A stretch of 64,000 bases of DNA from Taishania pollutisoli. GTDB taxonomy: Bacteria; Bacteroidota; Bacteroidia; Flavobacteriales_D; Crocinitomicaceae. The stretch covers positions 682,001-746,000 of the forward strand of contig NZ_JACVEL010000001.1 of assembly GCF_014518315.1 (NCBI RefSeq). Reading direction: 5' to 3'. Every line of letters begins with the position of its first letter. Within the stretch, counting starts at the first letter, position 1. This document shows, piece by piece, positions 23,477 to 33,005 of this stretch. A model generated the notes under the pieces. The model was not told the DNA's origin. It did not search any database and saw nothing but the letters and a program-made list of their open reading frames with translations. Both the position numbers and the translations under genes were made by a program.

Positions 23477-26400
23477 ATGAAAAAAACACTGCTATATTTA
23501 CTACTCTTATCGGGAAATCTGCTAAATGCCCAAAATTTAGTGGTTAATCCCAGTTTTGAAATTACCAATACGAATTGCAGCGGATTCGGGGGTGAAGGAT
23601 TCCGTCAGGACTTAAATCCTTCGTGGGATAATGCCAATTCAAATATTCCGGGAGACAGTTGTTCATCTCCTGACTTATTTTCGGCATGTAACCCCATTGC
23701 AACAGGGATGCCAGATGCAACAGCATTTGGAATAGGATGGCAATATTCCAGAACCGGAACACGCCACGCGGGACTCATTGCCTATTCTGCTCCCTTTGGT
23801 TTTGCTGACAACTACCGGGAATACATCCAGGGACACACGACAGCTCCACTTGTTGCCGGACAAACCTATTGTGTTTCTTTCTATATCAGCCTGGCAGACG
23901 GAAGTCCCTGGGGTGTTGAGAATATCGGGGTTTACTTTTCCAACAACCAATACCTGAGAAATGCCTGTACACAAGGATCCCGGATAAATGTAACACCTCA
24001 TCTGACAAATAATTGCGGTATTCTTTTAGATACTGTCAACTGGGTAAGGCTACAATGGGATTATGTTGCTACAGGTGGTGAGCAGTATTTTATCATCGGT
24101 AACTTCAACGCCGACGGTGCCACAACAAGAGCTGCGGCAGGAGGATCCGGATTCGGAAATTATTTTGCATACTATTTTATCGACGACGTCAGCATTGTTC
24201 AGAATACCTGCTGTTATGCTGAAATTGCTTCTTCCAGTGCCTGTCTTTCGGATGCTCCGTTTAATTTATCCGCTACATCAGGGGTCGGATGCAGTTCAAC
24301 AATTACGGGAACGTGGAGCGGAACAGGAATTACCAATGCCTCCAGCGGAACATTTTCTCCCGCCGTCGCAGGAGTCGGCACACACACAATTACATTTACC
24401 GCCACCTGCGGTTTTGTAACAACGACAACAGTGACCGTCTCTCCCTGTGCGCTACAAGTATGCCAGGAATCAAACGGAAGTCTTACTGCTTCAGGAGGAG
24501 TGAACCCGTATACGTGGGCCTATTTCCAACCTGGCGGGACAGTACAAATAACGAATCAAGCTCAATGTACTGCATGCGGATATACCTGGCAGCCATTCCT
24601 CAATCAATGTATGAATGGTTTTATGCCCGCAACTTCATGTACAACCGCTGACAGTTGGGTCAATTTCGGAACGGGAAGTAACGTCCCTGCCCCGTCTACC
24701 TATCCTATTCAGGTCACAGATGGAAGCGGTGCCACTATCACCATTAACAATGCGTCTTCTTTAACTGCGTGCAGTACTGATCCATGTGCAACAACAACAA
24801 TCAGTATTGCCATGAACCCGGTGCATGTCACTTGCAGTGCCAACGGATCCGCAACAGCAACACCGTCCGGCGGAGCAACACCTTATACATACAGTTGGAA
24901 TACCTCGCCGGTACAAACAACTGCAACAGCAACCAATTTGCCGGCTGGAAATTACACCGTAACGGTAACAGATAATGCAGGATGTACTGCCACACAGTCG
25001 GTGACGATCAATCCGGCTGCTACCGGCCCGACTGTTACAACAGCATCTACACCTGTCGGATGTGCAGGAAATAATGGTACTGCTACAGCAACCGTATCAG
25101 GAGGAACGACTCCATATACCTATAGTTGGAACACGATTCCTGTACAGACAACGGCAACGGCAACCAATTTACCGGCTGGAAACTATACTATAACGGTAAC
25201 AGACAATGCGGGATGTACTGCTACTGCAAATGTAACTGTGAGTAATGCTGCATCTAATCCAACCGTTACAACTACATCAACCATTGCAGGATGCGCAGGA
25301 GCAAATGGTACTGCTACAGCAACCGTATCAGGAGGATCAGCACCATACACCTATAGCTGGAACAGTACCCCGGTACAAACGACAGCGACAGCGACGAATC
25401 TGCCTGCAGGAAATTATACCGTAACGGTAACAGATAATGCAGGATGTATTGCTACTGCAAACGTAACCGTTAATCAATCTTCCAATCTCACACTGGCTAT
25501 TTCAGAGACAGATCCGCTATGTGCAGGAGGTACCGGTTCCGCAACAGTTACAGTGAGCGGAGGAACTCCGGGATATACTTATAACTGGTCTCCTGCGGGA
25601 GGAAATGCAGCAACGGCGGGGAACCTCACTGCAGGTTCCTATACTGTAACTGTAACAGACAATGCAGGATGTTCATCACAAGCAAGTATCCAGATCAACG
25701 ATCCTTCTGCTACAACATTAACGATGTCTTCCACACAAACGCAGTGTACTGTCAATAGTGGAACCGCAACCGTAACAGCATCAGGAGGAACACTGCCTTA
25801 TACCTACAATTGGAGTACCACTCCTTCTCAGACAACAGCTACAGCCAGTAATCTGGGAGCAGGAAATTACACTGTTACAGTAACCGATGCGAACGGATGC
25901 CAGTCGACAAGTTCTGTGATTATCAATGCTGCCAATGCACCAGCATTAACGATTACCAACAGCCAGGATGTTTTCTGTTTCGGAGACACAAATGGAACCG
26001 CAACCGTAACAGCATCAGGAGGAACACCGGGATATACGTATTATTGGTTCCCTTCCGGTGAAACTTCAGCTACAGCCAGTAATCTCGAGCCAGGTGATTA
26101 TACAGTTACCGTAAGGGACAATGCGGGATGTACAGCAATCGAACAAGTGACAATCGGGGAGCCGGATCAACTGGTGGCTACAGCTTCTGTTTCAGATGCT
26201 AATTGTGGTGAAGCAGACGGAGAGGTTTCCCTGAATGTAAGCGGAGGAAACGGAAATTATACATATAGCTGGGATCCTGTTGTCAGCACTGGAAACGTGG
26301 CGACGGGATTACCGATCGGAACATATACAGTGAATATTGCGGACGCATTGGGATGTACGACTTCCGTAACTGCAACGGTTCTGACATTGGTATCATTCAA

Positions 26401-26917
26401 CCTGGATGCTGCTCCTGCAGTGTCATCGATTGAACCGGGAGATAATGTCGGTTTAACGCTGACGATTGAACCGGGAGTTGTTGCAACGACAATCAGTTGG
26501 ACACCTCCGACAGGATTAAGCTGCACGGATTGTGATAATCCTGTTGCTTCTCCAACAGTTACTACAACATATCATGTCATGGTTATCAGTGATGAAGGGT
26601 GTGTAGCTGTTGACTCTGTTACCGTTATTGTGACGCAGCCGTGTGGAGAATTGTTTGTACCAACTATTTTTTCACCAAACGGTGATGGGTTAAACGACCT
26701 GGAATGTGTAATGGGAAGCTGTGTACACTCCATTGATTTTACAATATACAATCGTTGGGGAGAAGCTGTTTTTCATTCAAAAGACCCTTCTCAGTGTTGG
26801 GATGGTACTTTTAGAGGGAAGCCTGTGCAAACCGGTGTGTACGTATACAAACTGGAGGCAATGCTGGTAACCGGAGAGACCGTCCGGGAATCCGGAAATA
26901 TAAATGTAACTCGATAA
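23477..26917 (+). CDS. SprB-repeat surface protein with T9SS type B sorting domain
   Basis: An 1146-residue exported protein. The signal peptide ends LLNAQ (about residue 19). Residues 20-245 form a carbohydrate-binding-like N-terminal domain (LVVNPSFE...YFIDDVSIV). An Ig-like region reaches about 325 and a less typical Cys-rich part about 445. Seven tandem SprB-type repeats of about 75-78 residues follow (446-971), each with G.ATVTASGG..PYTY.W and ATNLPAGNYTVTVTDNAGC. One further Ig-like module leads to the CHU_C type B sorting domain (VPTIFSPNGDGLNDL, IYNRWGE; about 1054-1146). SprB is the mobile gliding adhesin of Flavobacterium; shared repeats and the downstream PorP/SprF gene suggest an adhesin exported by the T9SS. 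It is far smaller than SprB itself, so a gliding role is not shown. Confidence 0.88.
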   Translation: MKKTLLYLLLLSGNLLNAQNLVVNPSFEITNTNCSGFGGEGFRQDLNPSWDNANSNIPGDSCSSPDLFSACNPIATGMPDATAFGIGWQYSRTGTRHAGLIAYSAPFGFADNYREYIQGHTTAPLVAGQTYCVSFYISLADGSPWGVENIGVYFSNNQYLRNACTQGSRINVTPHLTNNCGILLDTVNWVRLQWDYVATGGEQYFIIGNFNADGATTRAAAGGSGFGNYFAYYFIDDVSIVQNTCCYAEIASSSACLSDAPFNLSATSGVGCSSTITGTWSGTGITNASSGTFSPAVAGVGTHTITFTATCGFVTTTTVTVSPCALQVCQESNGSLTASGGVNPYTWAYFQPGGTVQITNQAQCTACGYTWQPFLNQCMNGFMPATSCTTADSWVNFGTGSNVPAPSTYPIQVTDGSGATITINNASSLTACSTDPCATTTISIAMNPVHVTCSANGSATATPSGGATPYTYSWNTSPVQTTATATNLPAGNYTVTVTDNAGCTATQSVTINPAATGPTVTTASTPVGCAGNNGTATATVSGGTTPYTYSWNTIPVQTTATATNLPAGNYTITVTDNAGCTATANVTVSNAASNPTVTTTSTIAGCAGANGTATATVSGGSAPYTYSWNSTPVQTTATATNLPAGNYTVTVTDNAGCIATANVTVNQSSNLTLAISETDPLCAGGTGSATVTVSGGTPGYTYNWSPAGGNAATAGNLTAGSYTVTVTDNAGCSSQASIQINDPSATTLTMSSTQTQCTVNSGTATVTASGGTLPYTYNWSTTPSQTTATASNLGAGNYTVTVTDANGCQSTSSVIINAANAPALTITNSQDVFCFGDTNGTATVTASGGTPGYTYYWFPSGETSATASNLEPGDYTVTVRDNAGCTAIEQVTIGEPDQLVATASVSDANCGEADGEVSLNVSGGNGNYTYSWDPVVSTGNVATGLPIGTYTVNIADALGCTTSVTATVLTLVSFNLDAAPAVSSIEPGDNVGLTLTIEPGVVATTISWTPPTGLSCTDCDNPVASPTVTTTYHVMVISDEGCVAVDSVTVIVTQPCGELFVPTIFSPNGDGLNDLECVMGSCVHSIDFTIYNRWGEAVFHSKDPSQCWDGTFRGKPVQTGVYVYKLEAMLVTGETVRESGNINVTR
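24811..26390 (+). repeat. Seven tandem SprB-type coding repeats
   Basis: Units of about 225-235 bp run at roughly 24811-25020, 25021-25254, 25255-25485, 25486-25713, 25714-25941, 25942-26167 and 26168-26390. The first three are the most alike at DNA level (shared stretches around the PYTYSW and TATATNLPAGNYT codons), suggesting recent duplication or homogenisation. The last is the most diverged. Confidence 0.85.
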
Positions 26918-26940
26918 AAACTTAACAAAAAACCGCAACT

Positions 26941-27975
26941 ATGAAACGCTTATGTATTGGAATGTTCCTGATTTTGCCTTTCACTCACCAGGCACAGGAT
27001 ATTCATTTTTCTCAAATGGCGTATTCGCCGTTAACCTTAAACCCTGCATTGACAGGGGCTAATTATGATTTGCAAGCCAACATCAACTATAGAAATCAAT
27101 GGAACAGTGTTGCAGAGCCATTTCAAACCATTGCCGCATCAGTTGACACCCGGCTGAACGCAAAGAAGAAAAGAAGGAAAAAGGCACATTTAGCGGCAGG
27201 TATTAATTTTTTTAACGACAGGGCAGGATCCGCTCAGGTGATGACCAATAATGTCAACCTTCACTTCGCGACACATGTAATGCTGGGATCCGGACATACG
27301 CTGGGGGCAGGTATTTATGGTGGATGGGCACAACGGTCCCTCAATCCCTATGCGGGAAAATGGGGAAGTCAGTACAACGGGCTGGAGTACGATCCGACCC
27401 TGCAAAGCGGTGAAGTTTTTACTTCTTCAGCTTTTCATATGTTTGATACAGGGGCAGGTCTGGTGTACACTTTTCAATCCGGTGAATCGAGAATAGCGGA
27501 AAATGACACAAAGCTACTGAATGTCGGATTTGCCGCCTATCACCTGAACCGACCGGGGTATTCCTTTATCGACCGGCCGCAGGAACGGATGTATATGCGG
27601 TTTTCCGGATTTGTTAACGGTTCATTCGGAATCCGCAACACGCGGATAATACTGGAACCGGGAGTATTCTTTCATCAGCAGGGAAATGCCCGTGAAATTT
27701 TCTTCGGAATGTACGGTAGATACATTCTCAAAGGAGAATCACGGATTACAAGCTTTGTTCAACGGACAACCGTTGCATTGGGGTTGTTCTGCAGAAATCA
27801 GGATGCATTGGTTGCGAAAGCACACGTAGAATGGAATGGGGTCGGGGTCGGAATTGCTTATGACTTCAATTTATTCAACTCGCTGGTAGCAATGTCCCGT
27901 TCACGGGGTGGTTTTGAAATATCCATGCGGTGGATTATTCCGAATCTATATGTCAGATCGAGTAAAATCCGATAA
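26941..27975 (+). CDS. PorP/SprF-family type IX secretion membrane protein
   Basis: A 344-residue outer-membrane protein. The signal peptide ends THQAQ (about 19) and is followed by the family hallmark DIHFSQMAYSPLTLNPALTGA. Family features continue with NYRNQWNS, the RAGSAQVMTNN segment, YDPTLQSGE, FDTGAGLVYTF and a barrel-like C-terminus. PorP/SprF proteins assist export or surface retention of type B T9SS cargo and are often encoded directly after it. This gene starts 24 nt after the SprB-repeat gene, so the pair is an operon and likely a dedicated cargo-partner unit. Length matches the family. Confidence 0.9.
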   Translation: MKRLCIGMFLILPFTHQAQDIHFSQMAYSPLTLNPALTGANYDLQANINYRNQWNSVAEPFQTIAASVDTRLNAKKKRRKKAHLAAGINFFNDRAGSAQVMTNNVNLHFATHVMLGSGHTLGAGIYGGWAQRSLNPYAGKWGSQYNGLEYDPTLQSGEVFTSSAFHMFDTGAGLVYTFQSGESRIAENDTKLLNVGFAAYHLNRPGYSFIDRPQERMYMRFSGFVNGSFGIRNTRIILEPGVFFHQQGNAREIFFGMYGRYILKGESRITSFVQRTTVALGLFCRNQDALVAKAHVEWNGVGVGIAYDFNLFNSLVAMSRSRGGFEISMRWIIPNLYVRSSKIR

Positions 27976-28079
27976 TATTTTACCGACATAATACATTCTT
28001 AACGGCAAAGCGGGATTTTTTTAATATATTTAGTGGTTGAAACGAAGGATGCAGGTGTATCCTGTCAAACAATCAGAAT

Positions 28080-28697
28080 ATGCTTATTGAAGTAAATCCG
28101 CACAACATAGACGACCGGATCATCAACCAGATTACCGAAAGTTTAAAGAAAGGAGGTGTCATCATTTTTCCTACGGATACGGTGTATGCCATGGGATGCG
28201 ACTTGTACAGCAAAAAAGGGCTACAGGAATTGGCAAAACTGAAGGATGTCAAGTTATCAAAGTCTAATTTTTCAATCATCTGTAAAGACTTCAGTGATAT
28301 TTCCAATTATGTGAAACACATTTCCAGGCCGGTTTTCAAATTGCTCAAACAGCATCTTCCCGGACCTTTTACGTTTATTCTTCAGGCAACCAATGAGGTT
28401 CCGAAGTTGTTTGACAGTAACAGGAAAGAAATAGGGATTCGTATTCCGGACAACCGGATTATCATCGAAATAGTTGAAAAGCTGGGAAATCCGGTCGCTG
28501 TTACCTCTCTGCACAACGACGAAGATACAATACAGGATTATTTTGCCGATCCATACGCAATTTATGAACGCTATGAAGATAAAGTGGACTATATCATTGA
28601 CGGTGGATATGGCAACCTGGACGCATCAACAATTGTTGATTGTACCGATGAGGCACCGCAGATTATCCGCCAGGGAATAGGAATACTGGAATTATAA
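28080..28697 (+). CDS. YrdC/Sua5-superfamily protein, YciO-like threonylcarbamoyladenylate synthase
   Basis: A 205-residue single-domain YrdC-fold protein, as annotated for L-threonylcarbamoyl-AMP synthase in tRNA t6A37 formation. Core elements are GGVIIFPTDTVYAMGCDL (about 25-42), NFSIICKDFSDISNYV, PGPFTFIL and RKEIGIRIPDN, ending with STIVDCTDEAPQIIRQGIG. The pattern follows E. coli YciO more closely than TsaC (for example NFT/S-type MCRD, GKYTFIL-like, DDTPVVVREG-like blocks). YciO-type proteins have weaker or different activity, so the tRNA role is likely but not certain. It stands alone, 104 bp after the PorP gene and 65 bp before guaA. Confidence 0.82.
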   Translation: MLIEVNPHNIDDRIINQITESLKKGGVIIFPTDTVYAMGCDLYSKKGLQELAKLKDVKLSKSNFSIICKDFSDISNYVKHISRPVFKLLKQHLPGPFTFILQATNEVPKLFDSNRKEIGIRIPDNRIIIEIVEKLGNPVAVTSLHNDEDTIQDYFADPYAIYERYEDKVDYIIDGGYGNLDASTIVDCTDEAPQIIRQGIGILEL

Positions 28698-28727
28698 CTT
28701 TTTACATACATAAAAACGGAGAAAACT

Positions 28728-28758
28728 TTGTTACTTGCTGACCTTATTTCTATTTTTG
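28728..28758 (+). promoter_or_regulatory. Consensus promoter of guaA
   Basis: TTG at 28728-28730, 20-nt spacer, TATTTTTG at 28751-28758. The ATG begins at 28763, only 4 nt after the box, so the transcript should start at or next to the start codon and be leaderless. Confidence 0.7.
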
Positions 28759-28762
28759 TGCC

Positions 28763-30295
28763 ATGCAAGAAATGATATTAATACTGGATTTCGGTTCTCA
28801 GTATACACAGCTTATAGCAAGAAGAATCAGAGAACTGAATGTTTATTGTGAAATTCATCCGTGGAACAAGATTCCTGAACTCACTCCGAATATCAAAGGC
28901 GTGATTCTTTCAGGAAGTCCGTTTTCTGTACGCGATGAAAACTCCCCCACTCCTGATTTAACACAAATAAAAGGGAAGCTACCGTTGTTGGGTGTTTGTT
29001 TCGGAGCACAATACCTCTCCAGTAAGTATGGAGGGGAAGTACTTGCATCAACGATCCGGGAGTATGGAAGAGCCAATCTTTCTTCTGTCAGTCAGAACAA
29101 CAAATTGACAAAAGGAATGAGCGTTGGTTCCCAGGTGTGGATGTCGCATGGAGACACCATCAAGAAAGTTCCGTCCAATTATACCATTATCGCCAGCACA
29201 ACTGACGTTGAAATTGCAGGATATGAGATCCAGGGAGAACAAACCTATGGAATTCAGTTCCACCCGGAAGTATATCATTCGCTGGAAGGAGCTATTCTGA
29301 TTAAGAACTTCGTTGTTGAAATCTGTCAGTGTAAACAATCGTGGACACCGCATTCATTTGTGGAATCTACCGTTGCTGAACTAAAAGAAAAATTAGGCAA
29401 CGACAAAGTCATTCTTGCATTATCCGGAGGAGTCGATTCTTCTGTTGCAGCTGTATTGTTGCACAAAGCCATCGGAGAAAACCTGTATTGTATTTTTGTT
29501 GACAATGGACTGTTGCGCAAGAATGAATTCCAGGATGTACTGGACTCCTATAAACACATGGGGTTGAATGTAAAGGGAGTAAACGCTTCCGAAAAATTTT
29601 ATACTGCGTTAAAAGGACTGTCTGATCCTGAATTGAAGCGAAAAGCAATCGGTAAAACCTTTATTGACGTCTTCGACGAAGAAGCGAAATTGGTTGAAGG
29701 AGCAAAATGGTTGGGTCAGGGAACAATATACCCGGATGTGATTGAATCTGTTTCTGTAAATGGCGGACCTTCTCAAACAATTAAATCGCATCACAATGTC
29801 GGCGGACTTCCTGATTATATGAAATTACAGGTTGTAGAACCGCTCCGACTGTTATTCAAAGACGAAGTGAGAAGAGTCGGTAAATCATTGGATATTGACG
29901 ATGCGATCTTACAACGACACCCTTTCCCTGGTCCGGGATTAGGAATCAGAATTCTGGGGGAAGTAACGGCGGAAAAAGTGCGTATTATCCAGGAAGTGGA
30001 TCACATTTTTATTTCCAGCCTCAAAGAAGACCGCTTATACGGTGATGTTTGGCAGGCAGGTGCCATTTTCCTTCCGGTACAATCTGTTGGAGTAATGGGA
30101 GACGAACGGACATATGAAAATGCTGTTGCATTACGTGCTGTTTCTTCCACTGACGGGATGACGGCAGATTGGGTGCATTTACCGTATGATTTCCTGGCGA
30201 AAGTTTCCAATAAAATCATCAACCAGGTGAAAGGAATCAATCGCGTGACCTATGATATTAGTTCTAAACCACCTGCAACAATTGAGTGGGAATAA
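28763..30295 (+). CDS. guaA: GMP synthase (glutamine-hydrolysing)
   Basis: A 510-residue GuaA of full length, converting XMP to GMP in de novo purine synthesis. The N-terminal class I glutamine amidotransferase domain (about 1-190) has the nucleophile Cys in [10 protein letters not shown] and the His-Glu pair in [11 protein letters not shown]. The ATP-pyrophosphatase domain starts with the PP-loop [10 protein letters not shown] (about 218-227). The C-terminal dimerisation domain has [16 protein letters not shown] and ends with [14 protein letters not shown], the usual GuaA terminus. Its promoter lies directly on the start codon. The LysM gene follows after 48 bp. Confidence 0.97.
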   Translation: MQEMILILDFGSQYTQLIARRIRELNVYCEIHPWNKIPELTPNIKGVILSGSPFSVRDENSPTPDLTQIKGKLPLLGVCFGAQYLSSKYGGEVLASTIREYGRANLSSVSQNNKLTKGMSVGSQVWMSHGDTIKKVPSNYTIIASTTDVEIAGYEIQGEQTYGIQFHPEVYHSLEGAILIKNFVVEICQCKQSWTPHSFVESTVAELKEKLGNDKVILALSGGVDSSVAAVLLHKAIGENLYCIFVDNGLLRKNEFQDVLDSYKHMGLNVKGVNASEKFYTALKGLSDPELKRKAIGKTFIDVFDEEAKLVEGAKWLGQGTIYPDVIESVSVNGGPSQTIKSHHNVGGLPDYMKLQVVEPLRLLFKDEVRRVGKSLDIDDAILQRHPFPGPGLGIRILGEVTAEKVRIIQEVDHIFISSLKEDRLYGDVWQAGAIFLPVQSVGVMGDERTYENAVALRAVSSTDGMTADWVHLPYDFLAKVSNKIINQVKGINRVTYDISSKPPATIEWE

Positions 30296-30343
30296 TGTTT
30301 TGGCACATAGATTGTAAACCGATATATCAAAAAAACCGTTAGC

Positions 30344-32104
30344 ATGAGACACTTTCTTTTTACTGCTTTACTTATTGTTTTCAGCTTTGTATCGTTTGGT
30401 CAACTGGAAGATGTAAAGATTGAGTCCAGAAACGGACAACGCGTATATGTGCATGTTATTCAAAAAGGAAATACCTTATGGGGATTGCACAAATTATACG
30501 ATGTACCCGTAGAGAAGATTGTTGCGGGTAACCCGGGCGTTGAAAACGGATTACAGGAAGGACAAATTGTTTACATTCCCGTTCCTGTGGTTACGCAGGA
30601 AAAAACGCATACGGTTGCGACCGGAGAAACCTTGTATTCAATTTCCAGAAAGTATGATGTGAATGTAAAGGATTTGACCCGGTGGAATCCGGGAAGTGAT
30701 CAGGGAATCAAGGAAGGGCAGCAGCTCAAAATTTTCAATTCAACGTATGTTACCGGTGAAAAAGCCGAGCCGGCAGCAGCAGAGCAAGCGAAAGAACCAG
30801 CAGCAAATCCTGTGAAAATAACGTTCAATGACTCAATTGTAGAGCATACCGTTGCACAGGGAGAGACATTGTACAGTATTTCGAGAAGATACCTGGTTCC
30901 ATCCGAAAAAATTATCGCATTCAACAACAAGAAAAACAACAATATCAAACCGGGTGAGGTATTAAAAATACCGTTGAAAAAAGAACGCATTGCAAAAGTT
31001 GATGTGCGTGAAGTTCCCGACAAAGAAACCGGAAAAAAGGTAGATAATTCATTAATTTTCAAGAAAAAAGATGAATATCATGTAGCGATCATGCTTCCTT
31101 TCATGTTGAATAAAGGAGCCGGTTATTCAGAAGCGATCTCGAATATGGCCGCTGAGTTTCTGATGGGAGCCCAAATGGCAATTGACAGTTTAGAAAAAGC
31201 AGGATTAAACGCTAAAGTATATGTATACGACACGGAAAACAGTCCTGAAAAGATCCGATCAATCCTGGCAAAACCTGAACTGGCATCGATGGATCTCATC
31301 ATCGGGCCGCTCAATAAATCCAATGCGCCACTGGTAGCGGATTGGTGCCTGGAACACAAAGTACGCATGGTTTGTCCGGTCAACGTTGATACGAAGATTT
31401 TACAGAACAACCCGTACGTATATACAACGATGGGTAGTGACATTACCCTGATGAAGGGGTTGGCAAAATTTATGGCACAGCAGTTCAAAGGAAGTAAAAT
31501 TGTGTTGATCAAACCGACCACTCCGCAAGATTCTGTATTGTACCAGGCATTCCGATCAGAGTACAACCGTTTGGCAGGCGCAGGCGCAACAAAATTAATT
31601 GAAACATCACCGGGTAATTTCTCCGGGTACCTCTCTAATTCGGGAAGAACAGCACTTGTTTTCCCGACGAATGATGTTAAATCAGCAACCAGCTTCATGA
31701 ATGAATTGAGCCGGTATGCTCACAAGTTCGGAAGTTCGTCTTATGTATTCGGAACAGACGCCTGGTTGGATATGGATGGAATCAATGCATTTTATCGTAA
31801 CAAATATCGCATCACGGTTCCGACTTCCATGGATCTGAATTATAACTACGAACGAACCAAGATTTACCATCGAAAATACCGTTCCCTGTACCAGTCTGAT
31901 TTTACAAAAGTAGCGATTCAGGGCTTTGATGTCATGTACAACTTCTGTTCGGAACTTTTATTGGATAAAAAAGCAGGACAATTGATCATGAACGATTTTG
32001 AATCCATCCAGATTGGTCCGAATCACGGGTTTGAGAACCAACATACAGAAATCCTGACACACAGCGAATACGAATTAAAAAACATCAGTAATGGCCTTGA
32101 ATAA
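30344..32104 (+). CDS. Triple-LysM protein with periplasmic-binding-like C-terminal domain
   Basis: A 586-residue exported protein, with a signal peptide ending SFGQ (about 20). Three LysM modules bind peptidoglycan: about 36-83 (IQKGNTLWGLHKLYDVP), 88-133 (ATGETLYSISRKYDV) and 166-212 (AQGETLYSISRRYLVP). An Ala/Glu-rich linker lies between modules 2 and 3. From about 240 the protein resembles type 1 periplasmic-binding (ABC substrate-binding-like) folds: YHVAIMLPFML, GAQMAIDSLEKAG, DLIIGPLNKSNAPLVADWC and VFGTDAWL. The combination suggests a cell-wall-anchored periplasmic protein; ligand unknown. It overlaps hemF by 14 nt, so translation is probably coupled. No transporter genes are adjacent. 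Confidence 0.85.
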   Translation: MRHFLFTALLIVFSFVSFGQLEDVKIESRNGQRVYVHVIQKGNTLWGLHKLYDVPVEKIVAGNPGVENGLQEGQIVYIPVPVVTQEKTHTVATGETLYSISRKYDVNVKDLTRWNPGSDQGIKEGQQLKIFNSTYVTGEKAEPAAAEQAKEPAANPVKITFNDSIVEHTVAQGETLYSISRRYLVPSEKIIAFNNKKNNNIKPGEVLKIPLKKERIAKVDVREVPDKETGKKVDNSLIFKKKDEYHVAIMLPFMLNKGAGYSEAISNMAAEFLMGAQMAIDSLEKAGLNAKVYVYDTENSPEKIRSILAKPELASMDLIIGPLNKSNAPLVADWCLEHKVRMVCPVNVDTKILQNNPYVYTTMGSDITLMKGLAKFMAQQFKGSKIVLIKPTTPQDSVLYQAFRSEYNRLAGAGATKLIETSPGNFSGYLSNSGRTALVFPTNDVKSATSFMNELSRYAHKFGSSSYVFGTDAWLDMDGINAFYRNKYRITVPTSMDLNYNYERTKIYHRKYRSLYQSDFTKVAIQGFDVMYNFCSELLLDKKAGQLIMNDFESIQIGPNHGFENQHTEILTHSEYELKNISNGLE

Positions 32105-33005
32105 GGAACAAATTTCTGAACGTTTTAAAGCGCTTCAGAAATATATCTGCCGGTACCTGGAACACGTGGACGGGACAGCGCAATTTGTTTCTGACAACTG
32201 GACGCGTGAAGCCGGAGGCGGCGGAAGGACAAACACACTCACAGAGGGTGCTGTGATTGAAAAGGGAGGTGTGGCTTTTTCAGCTGTCTATGGTCCCGTT
32301 TCCGAACAAATGAAAAATGCTTTGCTGGTAGACGGTTCCGAATTTTATGCCACCGGCGTTTCCATTGTCATTCATCCGAAAAGTCCGCATGTTCCGATCA
32401 TTCATATGAATGTTCGGTATTTTGAATACGACAACGGAAAGAAATATTGGTTCGGGGGAGGAATTGATCTAACACCTCATTATGTGATTCCTGAACAGGC
32501 AACAGCCTTTCACACGGAATTAAAAACGATTTGTGACAAATACAATTCTGACTTTTATCCACGTTTCAAAAACTGGGCAGATGACTATTTCTTCCAACCA
32601 CACCGTAATGAAACCAGGGGAATAGGCGGTATTTTCTACGATCACCTGGATGAAACCTGCGGATTGAGCAAACAACAATTACTTGACTTTGCAGTTGACC
32701 TGGGAGAGGCATTCCCACGCTTGTATGAATACCAGGTAAACCTGGGGAAAGATAAAGCCATTCTTCCGGAACACATTCAATGGCGAAACATCCGGAGAGG
32801 GCGCTACGTTGAATTTAATTTGCTTCACGACCGCGGAACCAAATTCGGGTTGCACAGCGGAGGCCGAACAGAATCGATCTTAATGAGTCTTCCGAAAGAT
32901 GCTTCCTGGGAATATATGAAACCTATTCCTGCAGGAAGCATCGAAGAACAAACACAATCGTTGTTGAAAAAAGGGGTTGACTGGGTTCCCTTAACGGATC
33001 ATTAA
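32091..33005 (+). CDS. hemF: Oxygen-dependent coproporphyrinogen III oxidase
   Basis: A 304-residue HemF of normal length. It catalyses aerobic oxidative decarboxylation of coproporphyrinogen III to protoporphyrinogen IX in heme synthesis. Conserved blocks are NWTREAGGGGRT (about 38-49), the FGGGIDLTPHY active-site region (about 122-133), RGIGGIFYDHLDE, and HIQWRNIRRGRYVEFNLLHD with KFGLHSGGRTESILMSLP near the end. Its ATG lies inside the 3' end of the LysM gene. Its 3' end overlaps the convergent cargo gene by 15 bp. Confidence 0.96.
   Translation: MALNKEQISERFKALQKYICRYLEHVDGTAQFVSDNWTREAGGGGRTNTLTEGAVIEKGGVAFSAVYGPVSEQMKNALLVDGSEFYATGVSIVIHPKSPHVPIIHMNVRYFEYDNGKKYWFGGGIDLTPHYVIPEQATAFHTELKTICDKYNSDFYPRFKNWADDYFFQPHRNETRGIGGIFYDHLDETCGLSKQQLLDFAVDLGEAFPRLYEYQVNLGKDKAILPEHIQWRNIRRGRYVEFNLLHDRGTKFGLHSGGRTESILMSLPKDASWEYMKPIPAGSIEEQTQSLLKKGVDWVPLTDH

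Noticed and set aside
24811-26390. CRISPR-like or transposon repeat array
   Set aside because: The repeats are in frame, about 230 bp long, without spacers, and code for SprB-type modules in one protein.
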